DNA of 64,000 bases from an uncultured Oleiphilaceae bacterium (GTDB lineage Bacteria > Pseudomonadota > Gammaproteobacteria > Pseudomonadales > Oleiphilaceae), in assembly GCA_913060665.1 (NCBI GenBank), contig CAJXUY010000001.1:186001-250000 (forward strand), in the 5' to 3' direction. The first letter of the stretch is position 1. Every line of letters starts with the position of its first letter. Positions 35,976-47,882 of the stretch are shown here, one piece after another. A program made the position numbers and the translations under genes. Below the pieces are notes generated by a model. It had not been told where the DNA came from, did not search any database, and saw nothing but the letters and a program-made list of their open reading frames with translations.

Positions 35976-37031
35976 TCAATTAGTCGATAAGCTAGCAATA
36001 CTTCTAAAGTAACGGGCAAAACCTTTAATGAGTTTCCCAACATCACGTATTTGATGAAAGCGAAACTGAGTATCACCATGGCTAATAAAAGGAGTTATCA
36101 CCAAATCTGAGTTTTTCTTTAAGACTTTTAACTCACGATATAAGGTCTCCGATTGGTCACACGGGATGACAATATCACAAGCTCCGTGTAGCAAAAACAC
36201 GTTCGCTGTCAGACCATGAATATGCTGTACAATATTTAATGCGTTGATTTCTTCTGATAGCACCACTTTCCCCTTACTCAGAAGCTGTTCGCGGTAGGTG
36301 ATATCATTGAAAAGGCGATGTATTTTTTGTTGATTCTGCTCCGTCTCGGCCTTCAAATAAGAGTGATATTCATTGGTAGGCTCATCAAACACTATCTCAT
36401 TCAGATTATCTCGAATGGCCGCATCTAACGCGCCTAAAAAAAGCGAATGATCATTTACCTCACATACTAAAGGAACAATCTTTTTTAGGATTATAAAACG
36501 TCCGTAAGGATCTGCATTACTATCATTGAGTAGATAGCTTATGACAGACTCAACCTCGGTAAATGTACCGATGGCACATACCGCAGTGATTTTTTCTTTA
36601 ACTTCGGGGAACGAGGCTGCCGCTAAACACATTGCACCCGAAAATGACGGAGCAAGAACCCCAATATTGCCCGATGGGGTTACTTGTCTATTGTTTGATA
36701 TGACATGCAAAATGTCGGCAATTGATCGTATCTGAGAAGGACAAATAGTTAACTCGCTAATACTTGTCACCTCTGGTGCGAGAACTCTAAAACCCACTTT
36801 ACTTAGCGCATAACATAATTGAACGACTCGTGGATCCCGCCTACCTTTTGGCGACATCCCATGAATGACAACCATCGTACCGGTATAGTCGGCCTCTGCT
36901 TCGTAATGGTCGACCGCGACCGAGGTTCCTTTTACCTCTATATCATAGGCGCTACAACGTCTACTCATTACCTCAGGTTCACGATGCAATGACCACAACA
37001 CCTGACTCGCTTGCCAAACAGCATTCAGCAT
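35976..37031 (-). CDS. Alpha/beta hydrolase
   Basis: A 351-residue hydrolase. The oxyanion loop is VVIHGMSPKGRRDPR, the nucleophile elbow VLAPSFSGAM, the acidic residue region FLLHGACDIVIP and the histidine in PFISHGDTQF. It starts 3 bases after the end of the OlsF-like acyltransferase, so the two are translationally linked and likely act on the same lipid pathway, perhaps as an esterase or lipase. The ATG at 37031 has AGAGGGAT upstream. Confidence 0.8.
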   Translation of the reverse strand: MLNAVWQASQVLWSLHREPEVMSRRCSAYDIEVKGTSVAVDHYEAEADYTGTMVVIHGMSPKGRRDPRVVQLCYALSKVGFRVLAPEVTSISELTICPSQIRSIADILHVISNNRQVTPSGNIGVLAPSFSGAMCLAAASFPEVKEKITAVCAIGTFTEVESVISYLLNDSNADPYGRFIILKKIVPLVCEVNDHSLFLGALDAAIRDNLNEIVFDEPTNEYHSYLKAETEQNQQKIHRLFNDITYREQLLSKGKVVLSEEINALNIVQHIHGLTANVFLLHGACDIVIPCDQSETLYRELKVLKKNSDLVITPFISHGDTQFRFHQIRDVGKLIKGFARYFRSIASLSTN

Positions 37032-37034
37032 AAA

Positions 37035-38984
37035 TTATCCCTCTATAGATACGGATGCCTTCATTTTGGTTTCATTCTTAGGTTCGCTAGCAACTCTAGA
37101 AGGCCCTTGAAGATTAAGATCGTTGGCCGGTTCAGTTTTCGGGATATAACGGTTCTTTTTTTTCTGCTTTATCTTGGTGACATCAACGATGACAAGTCCA
37201 TCGATACAATCACCAAACTCTGCATCAACACCAAAGTCCATGAACACTAATCCACCGGCCTCACAAAGTTCACTGTATTGTTTGAATAAAGTAGGAATGC
37301 TGCATCCCATGTTCGACATAATGTTTTTTAGTGTCCTAAAATCATTCTTATAATCGTCACCTGAAAAATTTTCTTTCAAGCTATCAACCAGGTCCGACGA
37401 TAAGTTGTAGGGTTGTTTTGAGTGAGCAAGTTTCGAAATATTATTTATGTGGTTGTTGGTACCGGTATTAATGCAACCCGCATTTTTAAGGAACGCTTGT
37501 TGATGTCCTGGCTGTCCAAAATACATCGAGAAGAAGTACACCATCAAATCTTTCGCCGCTTTTGGCATATCATTAGATAAACTAACGGGGCCAAACAGAT
37601 AACGGACATCAGGCTTTTTGCTAATAAAAGACCCAATACCATACCAGAGGTAATCTAGGCTTCGTTTACCCCAGTATTTAGGCTGAACAAAGCTTCGACC
37701 GAGCTCTGCTCCCTGCTCTAGTATCGGTAACATTGCGTCATCATAATCAAATAATGAGGCACTGTATAAGCCCTCTACACCTTTACTTTTTATAATATTA
37801 CGGGCTTCAGCCAACCGGTATGCACCGACGATCTCGAGGTCTTGCTCATCCCATAAAACTAACTGACTATAGATCGAGTCATACTTATCGATATCTCGCC
37901 GCTGACCGCTGCCCTCTCCTACAGCCCTAAACGCAATTTCACGCAAACGCCCTATTTCTCTCAACGCCGCACAGCTACCCGTTTTTTGATATAGATATAT
38001 TTGCTTACCATCACTAGTTTCACCCAAGTGAGCTTGCGAAGAAATCAGTTGTTTTAGCGCCTTTCTTGACTCCGGGTGGGCGACAGCACTTTGAGTGGGC
38101 CAGATACCCTTTTTACCTTTACCTATTTTATAAACGTGTTTCTTGAACAGTTTGAGTTGGGTTTTAAAGGGCAAACCGCTTTGGTTGAAAGTGTCATACG
38201 TAATCAGGTCACCCACGCGAATCGATACTGACTTCCGGGTTTGCTTATACATTTCTGGCACAAGCAGAAACGACGATAACGGCTTGTATATCGCAGATAA
38301 CCCATAAAATAGCGCGGAGTTTGCTGCATCAATAAACACCGGTAAGATAGGCACCTGGGCAGCCCTTGCTAAACATAAAAAATCACCACGCCATTTTGGA
38401 TCACTCACACCCGTTGGGCGAATACGAGATACATCCTGACAGGGGAAGAATATCAACGCCCCTTCAGACGCTAAAAAATCATAGGCGGCTTTATTGACGT
38501 TCGGAGAATCGTCGTTAAACGCAGAGCCCCCTTCTGACACAACATTGGCGTCCATTTGATAAGGTAGCACGATAGGGTCAAGTGGTGACGAAGCTAAATC
38601 GTTAGACAATGATTGATCGTTCTCGACAATGACTTTTACATCAGGCCGCACATCACTGACCAGCTTGTATAGTGCAGCCGCATCGAGTGTTCCTAGCGGG
38701 TGGTTTGAAATAATGATAACGCGACCATCAGTAGGAATACTTTCCTTTTCTTTCCAGTGAGTCTGGAACGAAAATTTAAAGTGTTCAAGAATCTGTTCTA
38801 CAAACTCGATGCCTTGCAAGTGCGGGTGTAACTTAATAAAATCGCCAAAAAAAGTATTGTTAGATTCAGCGATTTTATCAAAGCCGTCATTTAGCAAAGA
38901 AGTACGTTTGTTGTCCTCTTTTCCAGTATCAATGCGTGCTTTAAACTCACCTTCATTCGTCGCTAACAATCGTTCGAAGCTCAT
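37035..38984 (-). CDS. Bifunctional acyltransferase, OlsF-like (ornithine-lipid synthesis type)
   Basis: A 649-residue fusion. Residues about 60-290 form a PlsC-type O-acyltransferase with SNHPLGTLD (93-101, the H...D catalytic pair) and FFPCQDVSRIRP. Residues about 320-540 form an OlsB/hemolysin-like N-acyltransferase (SCAALREIGRLREIAFRAVG, GAYRLAEARNI, LGRSFVQPKYWGKRSLDYLW). This order is that of OlsF, which makes phosphorus-free ornithine lipids. The C-terminal 60 residues are an added basic tail. The ATG at 38984 has AGAGGG upstream. It is in an operon with the alpha/beta hydrolase. The product lipid is inferred. Confidence 0.78.
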   Translation of the reverse strand: MSFERLLATNEGEFKARIDTGKEDNKRTSLLNDGFDKIAESNNTFFGDFIKLHPHLQGIEFVEQILEHFKFSFQTHWKEKESIPTDGRVIIISNHPLGTLDAAALYKLVSDVRPDVKVIVENDQSLSNDLASSPLDPIVLPYQMDANVVSEGGSAFNDDSPNVNKAAYDFLASEGALIFFPCQDVSRIRPTGVSDPKWRGDFLCLARAAQVPILPVFIDAANSALFYGLSAIYKPLSSFLLVPEMYKQTRKSVSIRVGDLITYDTFNQSGLPFKTQLKLFKKHVYKIGKGKKGIWPTQSAVAHPESRKALKQLISSQAHLGETSDGKQIYLYQKTGSCAALREIGRLREIAFRAVGEGSGQRRDIDKYDSIYSQLVLWDEQDLEIVGAYRLAEARNIIKSKGVEGLYSASLFDYDDAMLPILEQGAELGRSFVQPKYWGKRSLDYLWYGIGSFISKKPDVRYLFGPVSLSNDMPKAAKDLMVYFFSMYFGQPGHQQAFLKNAGCINTGTNNHINNISKLAHSKQPYNLSSDLVDSLKENFSGDDYKNDFRTLKNIMSNMGCSIPTLFKQYSELCEAGGLVFMDFGVDAEFGDCIDGLVIVDVTKIKQKKKNRYIPKTEPANDLNLQGPSRVASEPKNETKMKASVSIEG

Positions 38985-39094
38985 GCTGTCACCCTCTGAT
39001 TTTTTAGTTACACTAGACTTCGTGCATGAATCTTAGGTGACAATTTGATGTCAGTTTAATGTCAATATGAAACGCAAAGTACTTTGTTGCGTGC

Positions 39095-39934
39095 TTACAC
39101 TTTCAAATAATCGGCATGAAAACGTAAGTGGTCTTCAATAAAGCTCGCAATGAAATAGTAGCTGTGGTCGTAGCCTTGTTGGCGACGAAGCTCTAATGGA
39201 TAATCACTGGTTTTAGCGGCTGCTTCAAGTGCCTCAGGTTTTAGTTGCTCTAACAAAAAGTCGTCATCTTCCCCTTGGTCAACCAAACTTGGCACTTTTT
39301 GTATCGCTTCACGCATCAAAATACTGGCATCATAATCACGCCATTGTTGCCTATTTTCGCCAAGGTACGCTGTAAATGCTTTTTTGCCCCATGGGCAGTT
39401 TGAAGGGTTACTAATGGGACTAAATGCAGACACTGATTGGTAACGGTCTGGGTTACGCAGTGCGATGGTCAATGCACCATGCCCTCCCATAGAATGCCCT
39501 GCAACCGCTCTTTTTTCAGATACAGGGAATGTAGATTCAATTAAAGCGGGTAACTCTCTTACCACATAATCGTACATCTGATAGTGACGATTCCACGGTG
39601 CTTGAGTAGCGTTCACATAAAAGCCTGCGCCTTTACCTAGATCATAGCCTTCATCATCTGCAACACCTTCACCTCTTGGGCTAGTATCTGGCGCGACAAT
39701 GGCTATACCCAATTCAGCAGCGACTCGTTGTGCAGCCGCTTTCTGCATAAAGTTCTCATCAGTACAGGTAAGGCCCGATAACCAATAGACCACAGGCACT
39801 TTGGTTCCGTCTGATGTTTGGGGTGGTAAAAAAATAGCAAAACGCATTGAGCAGTGGAGCAATGAAGAGGTGTGTCTGTATTGTTTATGCCAGCCACCAA
39901 AACTTTTGTTGCTGCTAAGGTTTTCAATCGTCAT
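39095..39934 (-). CDS. fghA: S-formylglutathione hydrolase
   Basis: A 279-residue esterase D/FrmB-type serine hydrolase that releases formate from S-formylglutathione, the second step of formaldehyde detoxification. Signatures are [33 protein letters not shown], the nucleophile in [12 protein letters not shown] and the histidine in GYDHSYYFI. The ATG at 39934 ([15 protein letters not shown]) is the usual beginning. It lies 83 bases after adhC in the same direction. Confidence 0.93.
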   Translation of the reverse strand: MTIENLSSNKSFGGWHKQYRHTSSLLHCSMRFAIFLPPQTSDGTKVPVVYWLSGLTCTDENFMQKAAAQRVAAELGIAIVAPDTSPRGEGVADDEGYDLGKGAGFYVNATQAPWNRHYQMYDYVVRELPALIESTFPVSEKRAVAGHSMGGHGALTIALRNPDRYQSVSAFSPISNPSNCPWGKKAFTAYLGENRQQWRDYDASILMREAIQKVPSLVDQGEDDDFLLEQLKPEALEAAAKTSDYPLELRRQQGYDHSYYFIASFIEDHLRFHADYLKV

Positions 39935-40017
39935 GAATAACACTCATTTAATCAATAAAATTCTGCCTTACGGGCTTTACGTTATAAAGGGTCAAAGGCG
40001 TAAGGCCGAGTACCAGA

Positions 40018-41157
<1,140 letters not shown>

Positions 41158-41439
41158 CTACATTGTTGTCAGTGAGAAATTATTTCTTGAGTGTCTATTA
41201 ACTATTCAATAGTGTAGTTTAGCGCTATCGTAAAGAAAGATAATCCCCTTAATAGGCATCTTTCATCAAAGATTTGTCTATCACTAGATTACCCTAATGA
41301 AGCGTTTGCTAACCTAAATAACTCTAACCGTTTGAATAAATAATAAATAACCTTAATATAATCGGCTATATAATTAAAATTTAAAAATAAATCTCCTCTA
41401 CCGTAGTTTGATACGCTCAAATGTAGCTATCGAGGTAGC

Positions 41440-41676
41440 GCTGATACCTTTGCGTCATACCGACGTGAAGTTGAGCGACTTCTCCATAGGGCCTGGTTTG
41501 TAGCGGGTATCAGTCATAAAGATATTCGTCGTGCTGAAATTGATGACATTCTTGCATTTTGTCAGTACCCACCCAAAGAGTGGATAGGCTTAAAAAGTCT
41601 ATCAAGACTAGCTAAGGTTACTCTTCATCTAAATCGATTAATTCAAAAGATAGCTTACAGCCCTATAAAATATTGA
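41440..41676 (+). pseudogene. N-terminal fragment of a tyrosine recombinase
   Basis: Reads ADTFASYRREVERLLHRAW, then RRAEIDDILAFCQYPPKEW and a stop at 41674. The intact recombinase near 23670-23815 has the matching stretch HTFSRFRNEVERFLLW...ADFCWQPPLNW. No catalytic domain follows, so this is a relic of a third related integrase, inserted or left upstream of frmA. Confidence 0.7.
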
Positions 41677-41715
41677 TAGACTTACCTTTTGCTCAACTCA
41701 ATTAATGGTCTTATT

Positions 41716-41949
41716 ATGGAAGATTGGAATATATCCATTAAACAACAGCTTGTAACCCATAGTTCAGGTAGTATCTTTAAATTTAATGGACGACCTGGGT
41801 CAACGGATTATGGCATATCCCCCTCGTTCGGTAGTTCAAATTTTTCTGCTTTAGAACAAGCGCAACTCATTCGTACCGCTGCAGAAGTCTACCAAAACGC
41901 CTTTAAAGGTCTATTGCATTTCGACAGCGAAACCACGACCACAGGCTAA
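41716..41949 (+). CDS. Small hypothetical protein
   Basis: A 77-residue polar protein starting MEDWNISIKQQLVTHSSGS and ending DSETTTTG, with one possible helix (SALEQAQLIRTAAEVYQNAF). No signal peptide, no membrane helix, no recognised family. I prefer ATG 41716 over the TTG at 41689. It stands between the integrase relic and the HDOD gene. Coding status is moderately likely from its protein-like composition. Confidence 0.5.
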   Translation: MEDWNISIKQQLVTHSSGSIFKFNGRPGSTDYGISPSFGSSNFSALEQAQLIRTAAEVYQNAFKGLLHFDSETTTTG

Positions 41950-42070
41950 TTTGGTAATAGATGGATTCAGCGTGTCCAGTGTTTGACATAAAGTCTTTAT
42001 TCTCCTTAACTTAAGGGTGACTTTCAAACACACTTAATAGGTTAGTTTACACTTTAGGGAATAAGGTAAT

Positions 42071-43111
42071 ATGCCTTGGCAATGGATTAGTCGTATTTTA
42101 AATCGAGCTTCGTCAGAAGATAGTCAACAAGATAACAAGCCTGAAGTTAACAATTCTTCAACCCCACCTATTCACAATGCAAGCCTCGCCGGTCACGAAG
42201 AGAGCACTATACAAGCGGCACAAGCATTGGAGAGCGGTTTTTTTTGCTGGCTTTTAGATTGTAACGCCGCGGAACTTGAAGTTAACTCAGATAGGCTACG
42301 GCAAAAAGTACAAACTATACTCAAAGCATTAGACCAAGGTGCTTTTAGTGTAGATCAATTACCTCGACGCCCGGCATCTTTCCCTCTTCTGATTAAGCTA
42401 TTAAATAGTGATAATGCATCGAACATAGACATTGCAAATACACTATTATCTGATCCCGCGCTCGCTACCCAAACCTTAAAAACGGCTAACTCACCCTTTT
42501 TTCGATCATCACATGAAACCATTGATACCGTAGAACGTGCAGTGTTCATATTAGGAAGCCTAGGTATCCGAAATATCGTCTCAGCTACGGTAATGATGCC
42601 AATGATAAAAAGCAACAATAGTAAAGAAGGCATATTGAGTAAAAAAATTTGGGAGTGGGGGCTTTTATCGGCTGCGGCTAGTGATCAGTATTCATACCAC
42701 CAAGGGGACTCCTCTAGTCCCATTTACCTTTTGGGGTTGTTGCCTGCATTAACCTATCTATTGATATATCGGGCACTCCAGGCGTGCAGAGAAACTGACG
42801 ATACCTTAGGTGAAATAGAGGCTTGTGTTGTTAAGTCGGTGATTCAGCAAAGAAGTTGGCAGTTGTGTCATAGTATTTGCCAGCAATGGGGGTTACCTCC
42901 GTCATCTAATAAGTATTTATTGGATGCCGAAAGACCATCCCCCTCTGAGTCTGCAACCCCCTTACGGGATGGTATCTTGATAGGCACACACAAGGTGTTA
43001 CAAGTAGAATCCAACTCCCCTATTGATGATAAGGCAGCATTTTCGTTGATCGGTGCATCAAACAGGATTAATAAAATAGTCGTTCATTTTTTAGATGGTA
43101 AGATTAAGTAG
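42071..43111 (+). CDS. HDOD-domain signalling protein
   Basis: A 346-residue HDOD protein. HDOD is an HD-like output domain without a full catalytic site, often tied to stress or c-di-GMP signalling. The core runs about 90-290: LPRRPASFPLLIKLLNSDN, DPALATQTLKTANSPFFRS, ERAVFILGSLGIRNIV. The N-terminal 60 residues are a polar linker. The ATG at 42071 has AAGG upstream. It overlaps eda by 8 bases tail to tail. Confidence 0.82.
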   Translation: MPWQWISRILNRASSEDSQQDNKPEVNNSSTPPIHNASLAGHEESTIQAAQALESGFFCWLLDCNAAELEVNSDRLRQKVQTILKALDQGAFSVDQLPRRPASFPLLIKLLNSDNASNIDIANTLLSDPALATQTLKTANSPFFRSSHETIDTVERAVFILGSLGIRNIVSATVMMPMIKSNNSKEGILSKKIWEWGLLSAAASDQYSYHQGDSSSPIYLLGLLPALTYLLIYRALQACRETDDTLGEIEACVVKSVIQQRSWQLCHSICQQWGLPPSSNKYLLDAERPSPSESATPLRDGILIGTHKVLQVESNSPIDDKAAFSLIGASNRINKIVVHFLDGKIK

Positions 43112-43736
43112 ATAATTGCTCTGCAAGCGCTTTAACAGAGCGCCAGTTTTTGTCCCCGATAAGCTGACCAGACACGAACCAGGAGCCGCCGACACAGCGC
43201 ACATTATTGAGTTTAAGGTAATCCTCGTAATCGTGTTCATTAATTCCGCCGGTAGGGCAAAATGTTACCTGAGGAAAAGGCCCTGAAAATGCTTTCAACA
43301 TTTTGATTCCGCCGGCTTGAGCCGCTGGAAAAAATTTTAAAAACCGGTATCCGCTATTTATCGCCATCATTATTTCTGTCGCTGTGGCCACACCAGGCAA
43401 GTAGGCTAACCCTAACATCTCCGCTCGTTCTGCAATTTTTTCACTAAACCCTGGACTTACAATAAAGCGTCCACCTGCGTGAGCCACTTCGTCCACTTGG
43501 TCAGGTTCAATAACCGTGCCCGCGCCCGCAATAAGCTCGGGAAATTCATCTGACAATATTTTAATCGCTTTTAACCCTGCGGAGGTTCTTAGTGTAACTT
43601 CTAGCAATTTAACGCCCCCTTTCGTCAACGCCTCCGCTAAAGGGCGAGTGTCAGACTCTTGATCAATTACAATAACCGGTATCACGGGTTTTGTAAGCTT
43701 TAACCATGCATCAAACATAACACTAGACTTGTTCAT
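43104..43736 (-). CDS. eda: 2-keto-3-deoxy-6-phosphogluconate aldolase
   Basis: A 210-residue class I aldolase that splits KDPG to pyruvate and glyceraldehyde-3-phosphate, the last Entner-Doudoroff step. E46 and R50 lie in LLEVTLRT, and the Schiff-base lysine is K134 in FLKFFPAAQAGG; CPTGGI is the phosphate loop. The ATG at 43736 follows AAGGAG. Last gene of zwf-pgl-edd-eda. Confidence 0.95.
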   Translation of the reverse strand: MNKSSVMFDAWLKLTKPVIPVIVIDQESDTRPLAEALTKGGVKLLEVTLRTSAGLKAIKILSDEFPELIAGAGTVIEPDQVDEVAHAGGRFIVSPGFSEKIAERAEMLGLAYLPGVATATEIMMAINSGYRFLKFFPAAQAGGIKMLKAFSGPFPQVTFCPTGGINEHDYEDYLKLNNVRCVGGSWFVSGQLIGDKNWRSVKALAEQLST

Positions 43737-43784
43737 GACTCACTCCTTTTATTCTTCGTGACCTAACATCAACTAACTTTCGGC

Positions 43785-45590
43785 CTATTCAAATGTAGTA
43801 GCACCTTGCTCTGCCGATGTGACTCGCGCTCTCATTCCAGCAAAAAGGCTTCTTCCAGTTCCAAGCGATATCGGTGAGCACTGATCGGTCAACAAACAAC
43901 CATCTCTTGAGTTAAGGTCAGCAGCAACTACTAAAGTTCCAGTAGCGCTATTAATGGTAATCATGTCGCCATCTACAACTTTTGCTATCGCGCCACCGGC
44001 TTTACTTTCAGGTGTCATATGAATGACCGATAACACCTTACCTGATGCGCCCGATAGCCTGCCATCAGTTACTAATGCAACCTTATAGCCACGATCTTGC
44101 AACACCCCTAGCGCAGGCATTAACTTATGCAGCTCTGGCATCCCATTGGATTGAGGGCCTTGATTTTTCACCACAATGACACAGTCTTTATCAAGGCTGC
44201 CTTGCTCGAATGCTGTTTTAACCGCATCTTGTGAGGTAAATACAACGGCTGGCGCCTCAATATTATGGTGAGTGCTAGGTACCGCAGACAGCTTGACAAC
44301 GGCGCGCCCCAAGTCACCTTTTATTAAGTGAACGCCCCCGCTTGCGGAAAATGGGTCTTTACCCTCCCTTATGATTGAGCGATCAAGACTTTGGTTAACC
44401 GGCAACCAATTAACTTGATGGTCAATGTACACCGGCGTTTGGGTGTACGCATCTAACCCCTGTCCTAAAATTGTCGATACATCATTATGCAACAAGCCAA
44501 GTGATAGCAGTTCCTTAATAACGAACGGCACTCCACCGGCGCTATGAAACTGATTAATATCCGCTTCGCCGCTAGGATAAACTCGGGCGAGCAAAGGTAC
44601 TACAGCAGAAAGCTCAGAGAAATCATCCCAATTGATAATAATACCCGCAGCCTTCGCTATCGCGACTAGATGAATAGTATGGTTAGTCGAGCCACCTGTT
44701 GCAATCAAACCCACCATCGCATTCACGATAGACTTTTCATCTATCATTTTACCTAACGGGGTGTATTGATCCGCTAATGCAGTGATCTCACACACACGCT
44801 CTGCTGCGACGTCTGTTAGTGCATCACGGAGGTCAGTGCCCGGTGAAATAAACGAAGACCCCGGCAGATGAAGGCCCAAAAACTCCATTAACATTTGATT
44901 ACTATTGGCGGTGCCATAAAACGTACAAGTACCTGGAGAATGGTAAGACTTAACTTCGGCCTCTAACAACGCATCTGAATCTATAAGTCCTTCTGCGAAC
45001 TGTTGACGAATATTGGCCTTTTCTTTATTAGGGATGCCCGTAGGCATCGGTCCAGCGGGTATAAATATTGAAGGAAGATGACCGAACTCTAAAGCCGATA
45101 TCAATAGACCTGGAACTATTTTATCGCAGATGCCAAGATACAAAGCGCCGTCAAATACATTGTGGCATAACGCAACGGCTGCCGACATCGCAATAACATC
45201 TCGGCTAAAGAGTGATAACTCCATCCCTGGTTGACCCTGCGTAATGCCGTCACACATAGCAGGAACACCTGACGCAAACTGTGCAACATGGCCTTGTCTT
45301 GCAACAGCCTTTTTGATTCGTTCAGGGTAATTCCCGTAAGGTTGATGAGCAGAAAGCAGGTCGTTGTAGGCAGAAATGATTGCAATGTTAGCATGCTCAG
45401 TTCGCTGCATGAGTATCATTTTTTCGTTGTTAGATGAGGCCGCCACGTCGTGAGCTAAATTAGTACAGCTCACCTGACTGCGTGCAGGCCCTGCAATGGA
45501 CGCTTGTTCAATTTTATCGAGGTAATTCGTCCGTGTAATCGAACTACGGTTGATGATGCGATCAGTGATTTGTTCTATCTGATTATTCAT
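43785..45590 (-). CDS. edd: 6-phosphogluconate dehydratase
   Basis: A 601-residue IlvD/Edd dehydratase with a 4Fe-4S cluster that makes KDPG from 6-phosphogluconate. Cluster cysteines are in [18 protein letters not shown] and [10 protein letters not shown], with the third in [15 protein letters not shown]. Substrate motifs [14 protein letters not shown] and [10 protein letters not shown] are conserved. The ATG at 45590 (MNNQIEQI) is chosen over the longer frame to 45635, which runs into pgl. Confidence 0.95.
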   Translation of the reverse strand: MNNQIEQITDRIINRSSITRTNYLDKIEQASIAGPARSQVSCTNLAHDVAASSNNEKMILMQRTEHANIAIISAYNDLLSAHQPYGNYPERIKKAVARQGHVAQFASGVPAMCDGITQGQPGMELSLFSRDVIAMSAAVALCHNVFDGALYLGICDKIVPGLLISALEFGHLPSIFIPAGPMPTGIPNKEKANIRQQFAEGLIDSDALLEAEVKSYHSPGTCTFYGTANSNQMLMEFLGLHLPGSSFISPGTDLRDALTDVAAERVCEITALADQYTPLGKMIDEKSIVNAMVGLIATGGSTNHTIHLVAIAKAAGIIINWDDFSELSAVVPLLARVYPSGEADINQFHSAGGVPFVIKELLSLGLLHNDVSTILGQGLDAYTQTPVYIDHQVNWLPVNQSLDRSIIREGKDPFSASGGVHLIKGDLGRAVVKLSAVPSTHHNIEAPAVVFTSQDAVKTAFEQGSLDKDCVIVVKNQGPQSNGMPELHKLMPALGVLQDRGYKVALVTDGRLSGASGKVLSVIHMTPESKAGGAIAKVVDGDMITINSATGTLVVAADLNSRDGCLLTDQCSPISLGTGRSLFAGMRARVTSAEQGATTFE

Positions 45591-45603
45591 TGCCGTTATC
45601 CTT

Positions 45604-46311
45604 TTAGCTGCTAGACGGTGACCAATACATCTCAACTGGCACCATTGTTTGATTTAACACTGCAGAAATGGGTAGTGACAAATGGTCAGCTGAGTTAATA
45701 AAACAAGCACGCCGAACTACACGTAACTTATCATCCCCGGTAATTAGTAAGTAGATTTTCTTTGCTTTCAATATCATCGATAATGTGAGTGACATTCGCT
45801 CTTTTGGGGCAACCGGTGACTGCGTGGCCAAGCATAACAAAGAACCGCTTGTGTTAAGCCCGTTTTGTAATGCCTCTGTATTGGGAAATAGCGACGCGAA
45901 GTGGCCATCCCCTCCCATTCCAAGCACCACAAAATCAATCACAGGCAACTTTTCTTGAAGTGTAACATCCAACGCAAACTGCCCGCCTTCGGCTGTTTTA
46001 TAGGCCGTTTTTAAGGGGATAAAGGTCGCAGGTGTCGCTCTGTTTTTTAGAAGATGCTGCTTAACCATTCTCTCATTACTATCAGGGTGATCATCAGCAA
46101 CCCAACGTTCATCGGTTAACGTCACTGTAATACGGCCCCAATCCAGCTCAACACTAGAAAGCTGATCAAATAACGCTTTCGGGGTCTGCCCTCCACTTAC
46201 CGCTATGCTGCTCATACCAGCGGCATTCAGTTGGTCTGACAATGCATTTTTTAGCGCCGTGCTCAGAGCCATGGTCAGGCTTTCTGGGGTATCGAATAAA
46301 TACTCGATCAT
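45604..46311 (-). CDS. pgl: 6-phosphogluconolactonase
   Basis: A 235-residue DevB/Pgl-type lactonase that hydrolyses 6-phosphogluconolactone. Motifs are [32 protein letters not shown] and [16 protein letters not shown]. The ATG at 46311 has GAGGGGCT upstream. Two bases separate it from zwf. Confidence 0.94.
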   Translation of the reverse strand: MIEYLFDTPESLTMALSTALKNALSDQLNAAGMSSIAVSGGQTPKALFDQLSSVELDWGRITVTLTDERWVADDHPDSNERMVKQHLLKNRATPATFIPLKTAYKTAEGGQFALDVTLQEKLPVIDFVVLGMGGDGHFASLFPNTEALQNGLNTSGSLLCLATQSPVAPKERMSLTLSMILKAKKIYLLITGDDKLRVVRRACFINSADHLSLPISAVLNQTMVPVEMYWSPSSS

Positions 46312-46313
46312 AC

Positions 46314-47822
46314 TCAGCCCCTCTTTGTTTTTGAAGGAACAACGTCGTCTTTCAACGGGCTACAAGTTTCATCCCATAATCGACCGTCTTTTGCTAACAG
46401 TAGCGTTGCAGCAGCAGGCCCCCAACTTCCGGCAATATAGGATTCAGGCCCTTGTTCAGACTCATCCCAATGCTTCAGTATCGGGTCTAACCAATCCCAT
46501 GCCGCAATCAACTCATCCTGCCTGACAAATAAGGTTTGATTATTAGAGATAACATCCCCTAAAAGTCGCTCATACGCATCAGGCACACGTTTTCGGTTCA
46601 AGTAATCTGGGCTTAAGCTTAGCTCAGTTGATCGAACACTGACTCCAGGCCCCCTTTTCTTCTCACAAAGCATTAAGCGAATGCCTTCGTCTGGCTGAAG
46701 TCTAAACACCAGTTTATTGGCCATCGTATTTTTATGTTGAAGATCAAAGATAGAATGAGGCACTTCTTTAAAGTGGACCACAATTTCACAGGCTCGGTGA
46801 ACCAAACGTTTACCGGTTCGAAGGTAAAACGGAACGCCTGCCCAGCGCCAGTTATCAATTTCTACTTTCATGGCTACATAAGTCTCAGTCTCACTAGACG
46901 GGTCAACCCCTTCCTCGTCAAGGTATCCTTCTACTGCTACGCCATTTGAAATACCGGACGTATACTGACCCCGAACCACCTTCTTATGCACATCAAGGTC
47001 ATTTAATGGGCGGAGAGCCTGTAACACTTTTACTTTTTCATCACGTACTGCATCGGGGGTAAACCTAGAGGGAGGCTCCATAGCGACAATGCAAAGCAGT
47101 TGCAACAGATGGTTCTGCCCCATGTCACGTAATGCACCAACGTGATCGTAAAACTGTGCTCGCTCTTCAACACCTAATGTTTCAGAGATTGTGATCTGTA
47201 TATTATCGATATAGTTTTGATTCCACTGAGACTCAAATATCGTATTAGCAAACCGAAGGACCAGAAGATTTTGTACGGTTTCCTTACCAAGATAGTGATC
47301 GATTCTAAATATCTGGTGCTCTTTGAAATGCCGGCTCACTAGTTGGTTGATCTTGGTAGCAGACTCTAGATTCGAACCGATTGGTTTTTCAAGCACGATA
47401 CGACTGCTGCTGGTATTAAGGTGTGCTTTTGCTAGACCGCTGGAAATCTTTCCGTATAAAGAGGAAGGTGTGGCGAGGTAAAAGATCGTATTAGTATTCG
47501 GCTTTTGATCTACAAATTTTTTGAGCTCCCCGTAGTTATCAGGCTCAGTTGCATCAAATGAAAAACTAACTATATGCTTGGTAAATGAACTCCATTTGTC
47601 TCTAACCGTTTCATCATCAAAGCTGTGCACGCCCATGATAGATGTTTGTAATGTTTCCAAAAAGTTATCATGCTGCCGTCTAAAAAGTGCGACTAAACGC
47701 CATTCTGAAGGGAGGCGTTCGTCAAAGTGTAGTGAAAATAGTGCAGGAAGCAGTTTGCGAGTAGCTAGGTCGCCGGTAGACCCGAATAAGACAAGATCAA
47801 ATGGCTCATTTAACGGTATCAT
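46314..47822 (-). CDS. zwf: Glucose-6-phosphate 1-dehydrogenase
   Basis: A 502-residue NADP dehydrogenase that starts the oxidative and Entner-Doudoroff routes. Coenzyme loop LFGSTGDLATRKLLPALF, active site FRIDHYLGKETVQNLL, and RTGKRL are present. The ATG at 47822 has GAGGTG upstream; the frame can begin two codons earlier at TTG. First gene of the operon, behind a palindromic operator. Confidence 0.95.
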   Translation of the reverse strand: MIPLNEPFDLVLFGSTGDLATRKLLPALFSLHFDERLPSEWRLVALFRRQHDNFLETLQTSIMGVHSFDDETVRDKWSSFTKHIVSFSFDATEPDNYGELKKFVDQKPNTNTIFYLATPSSLYGKISSGLAKAHLNTSSSRIVLEKPIGSNLESATKINQLVSRHFKEHQIFRIDHYLGKETVQNLLVLRFANTIFESQWNQNYIDNIQITISETLGVEERAQFYDHVGALRDMGQNHLLQLLCIVAMEPPSRFTPDAVRDEKVKVLQALRPLNDLDVHKKVVRGQYTSGISNGVAVEGYLDEEGVDPSSETETYVAMKVEIDNWRWAGVPFYLRTGKRLVHRACEIVVHFKEVPHSIFDLQHKNTMANKLVFRLQPDEGIRLMLCEKKRGPGVSVRSTELSLSPDYLNRKRVPDAYERLLGDVISNNQTLFVRQDELIAAWDWLDPILKHWDESEQGPESYIAGSWGPAAATLLLAKDGRLWDETCSPLKDDVVPSKTKRG

Positions 47823-47882
47823 TAGCAATACACCTCTTATACAACGTTGAACAGACCACTAGTAAAACAGGGTCTCAGCGAT

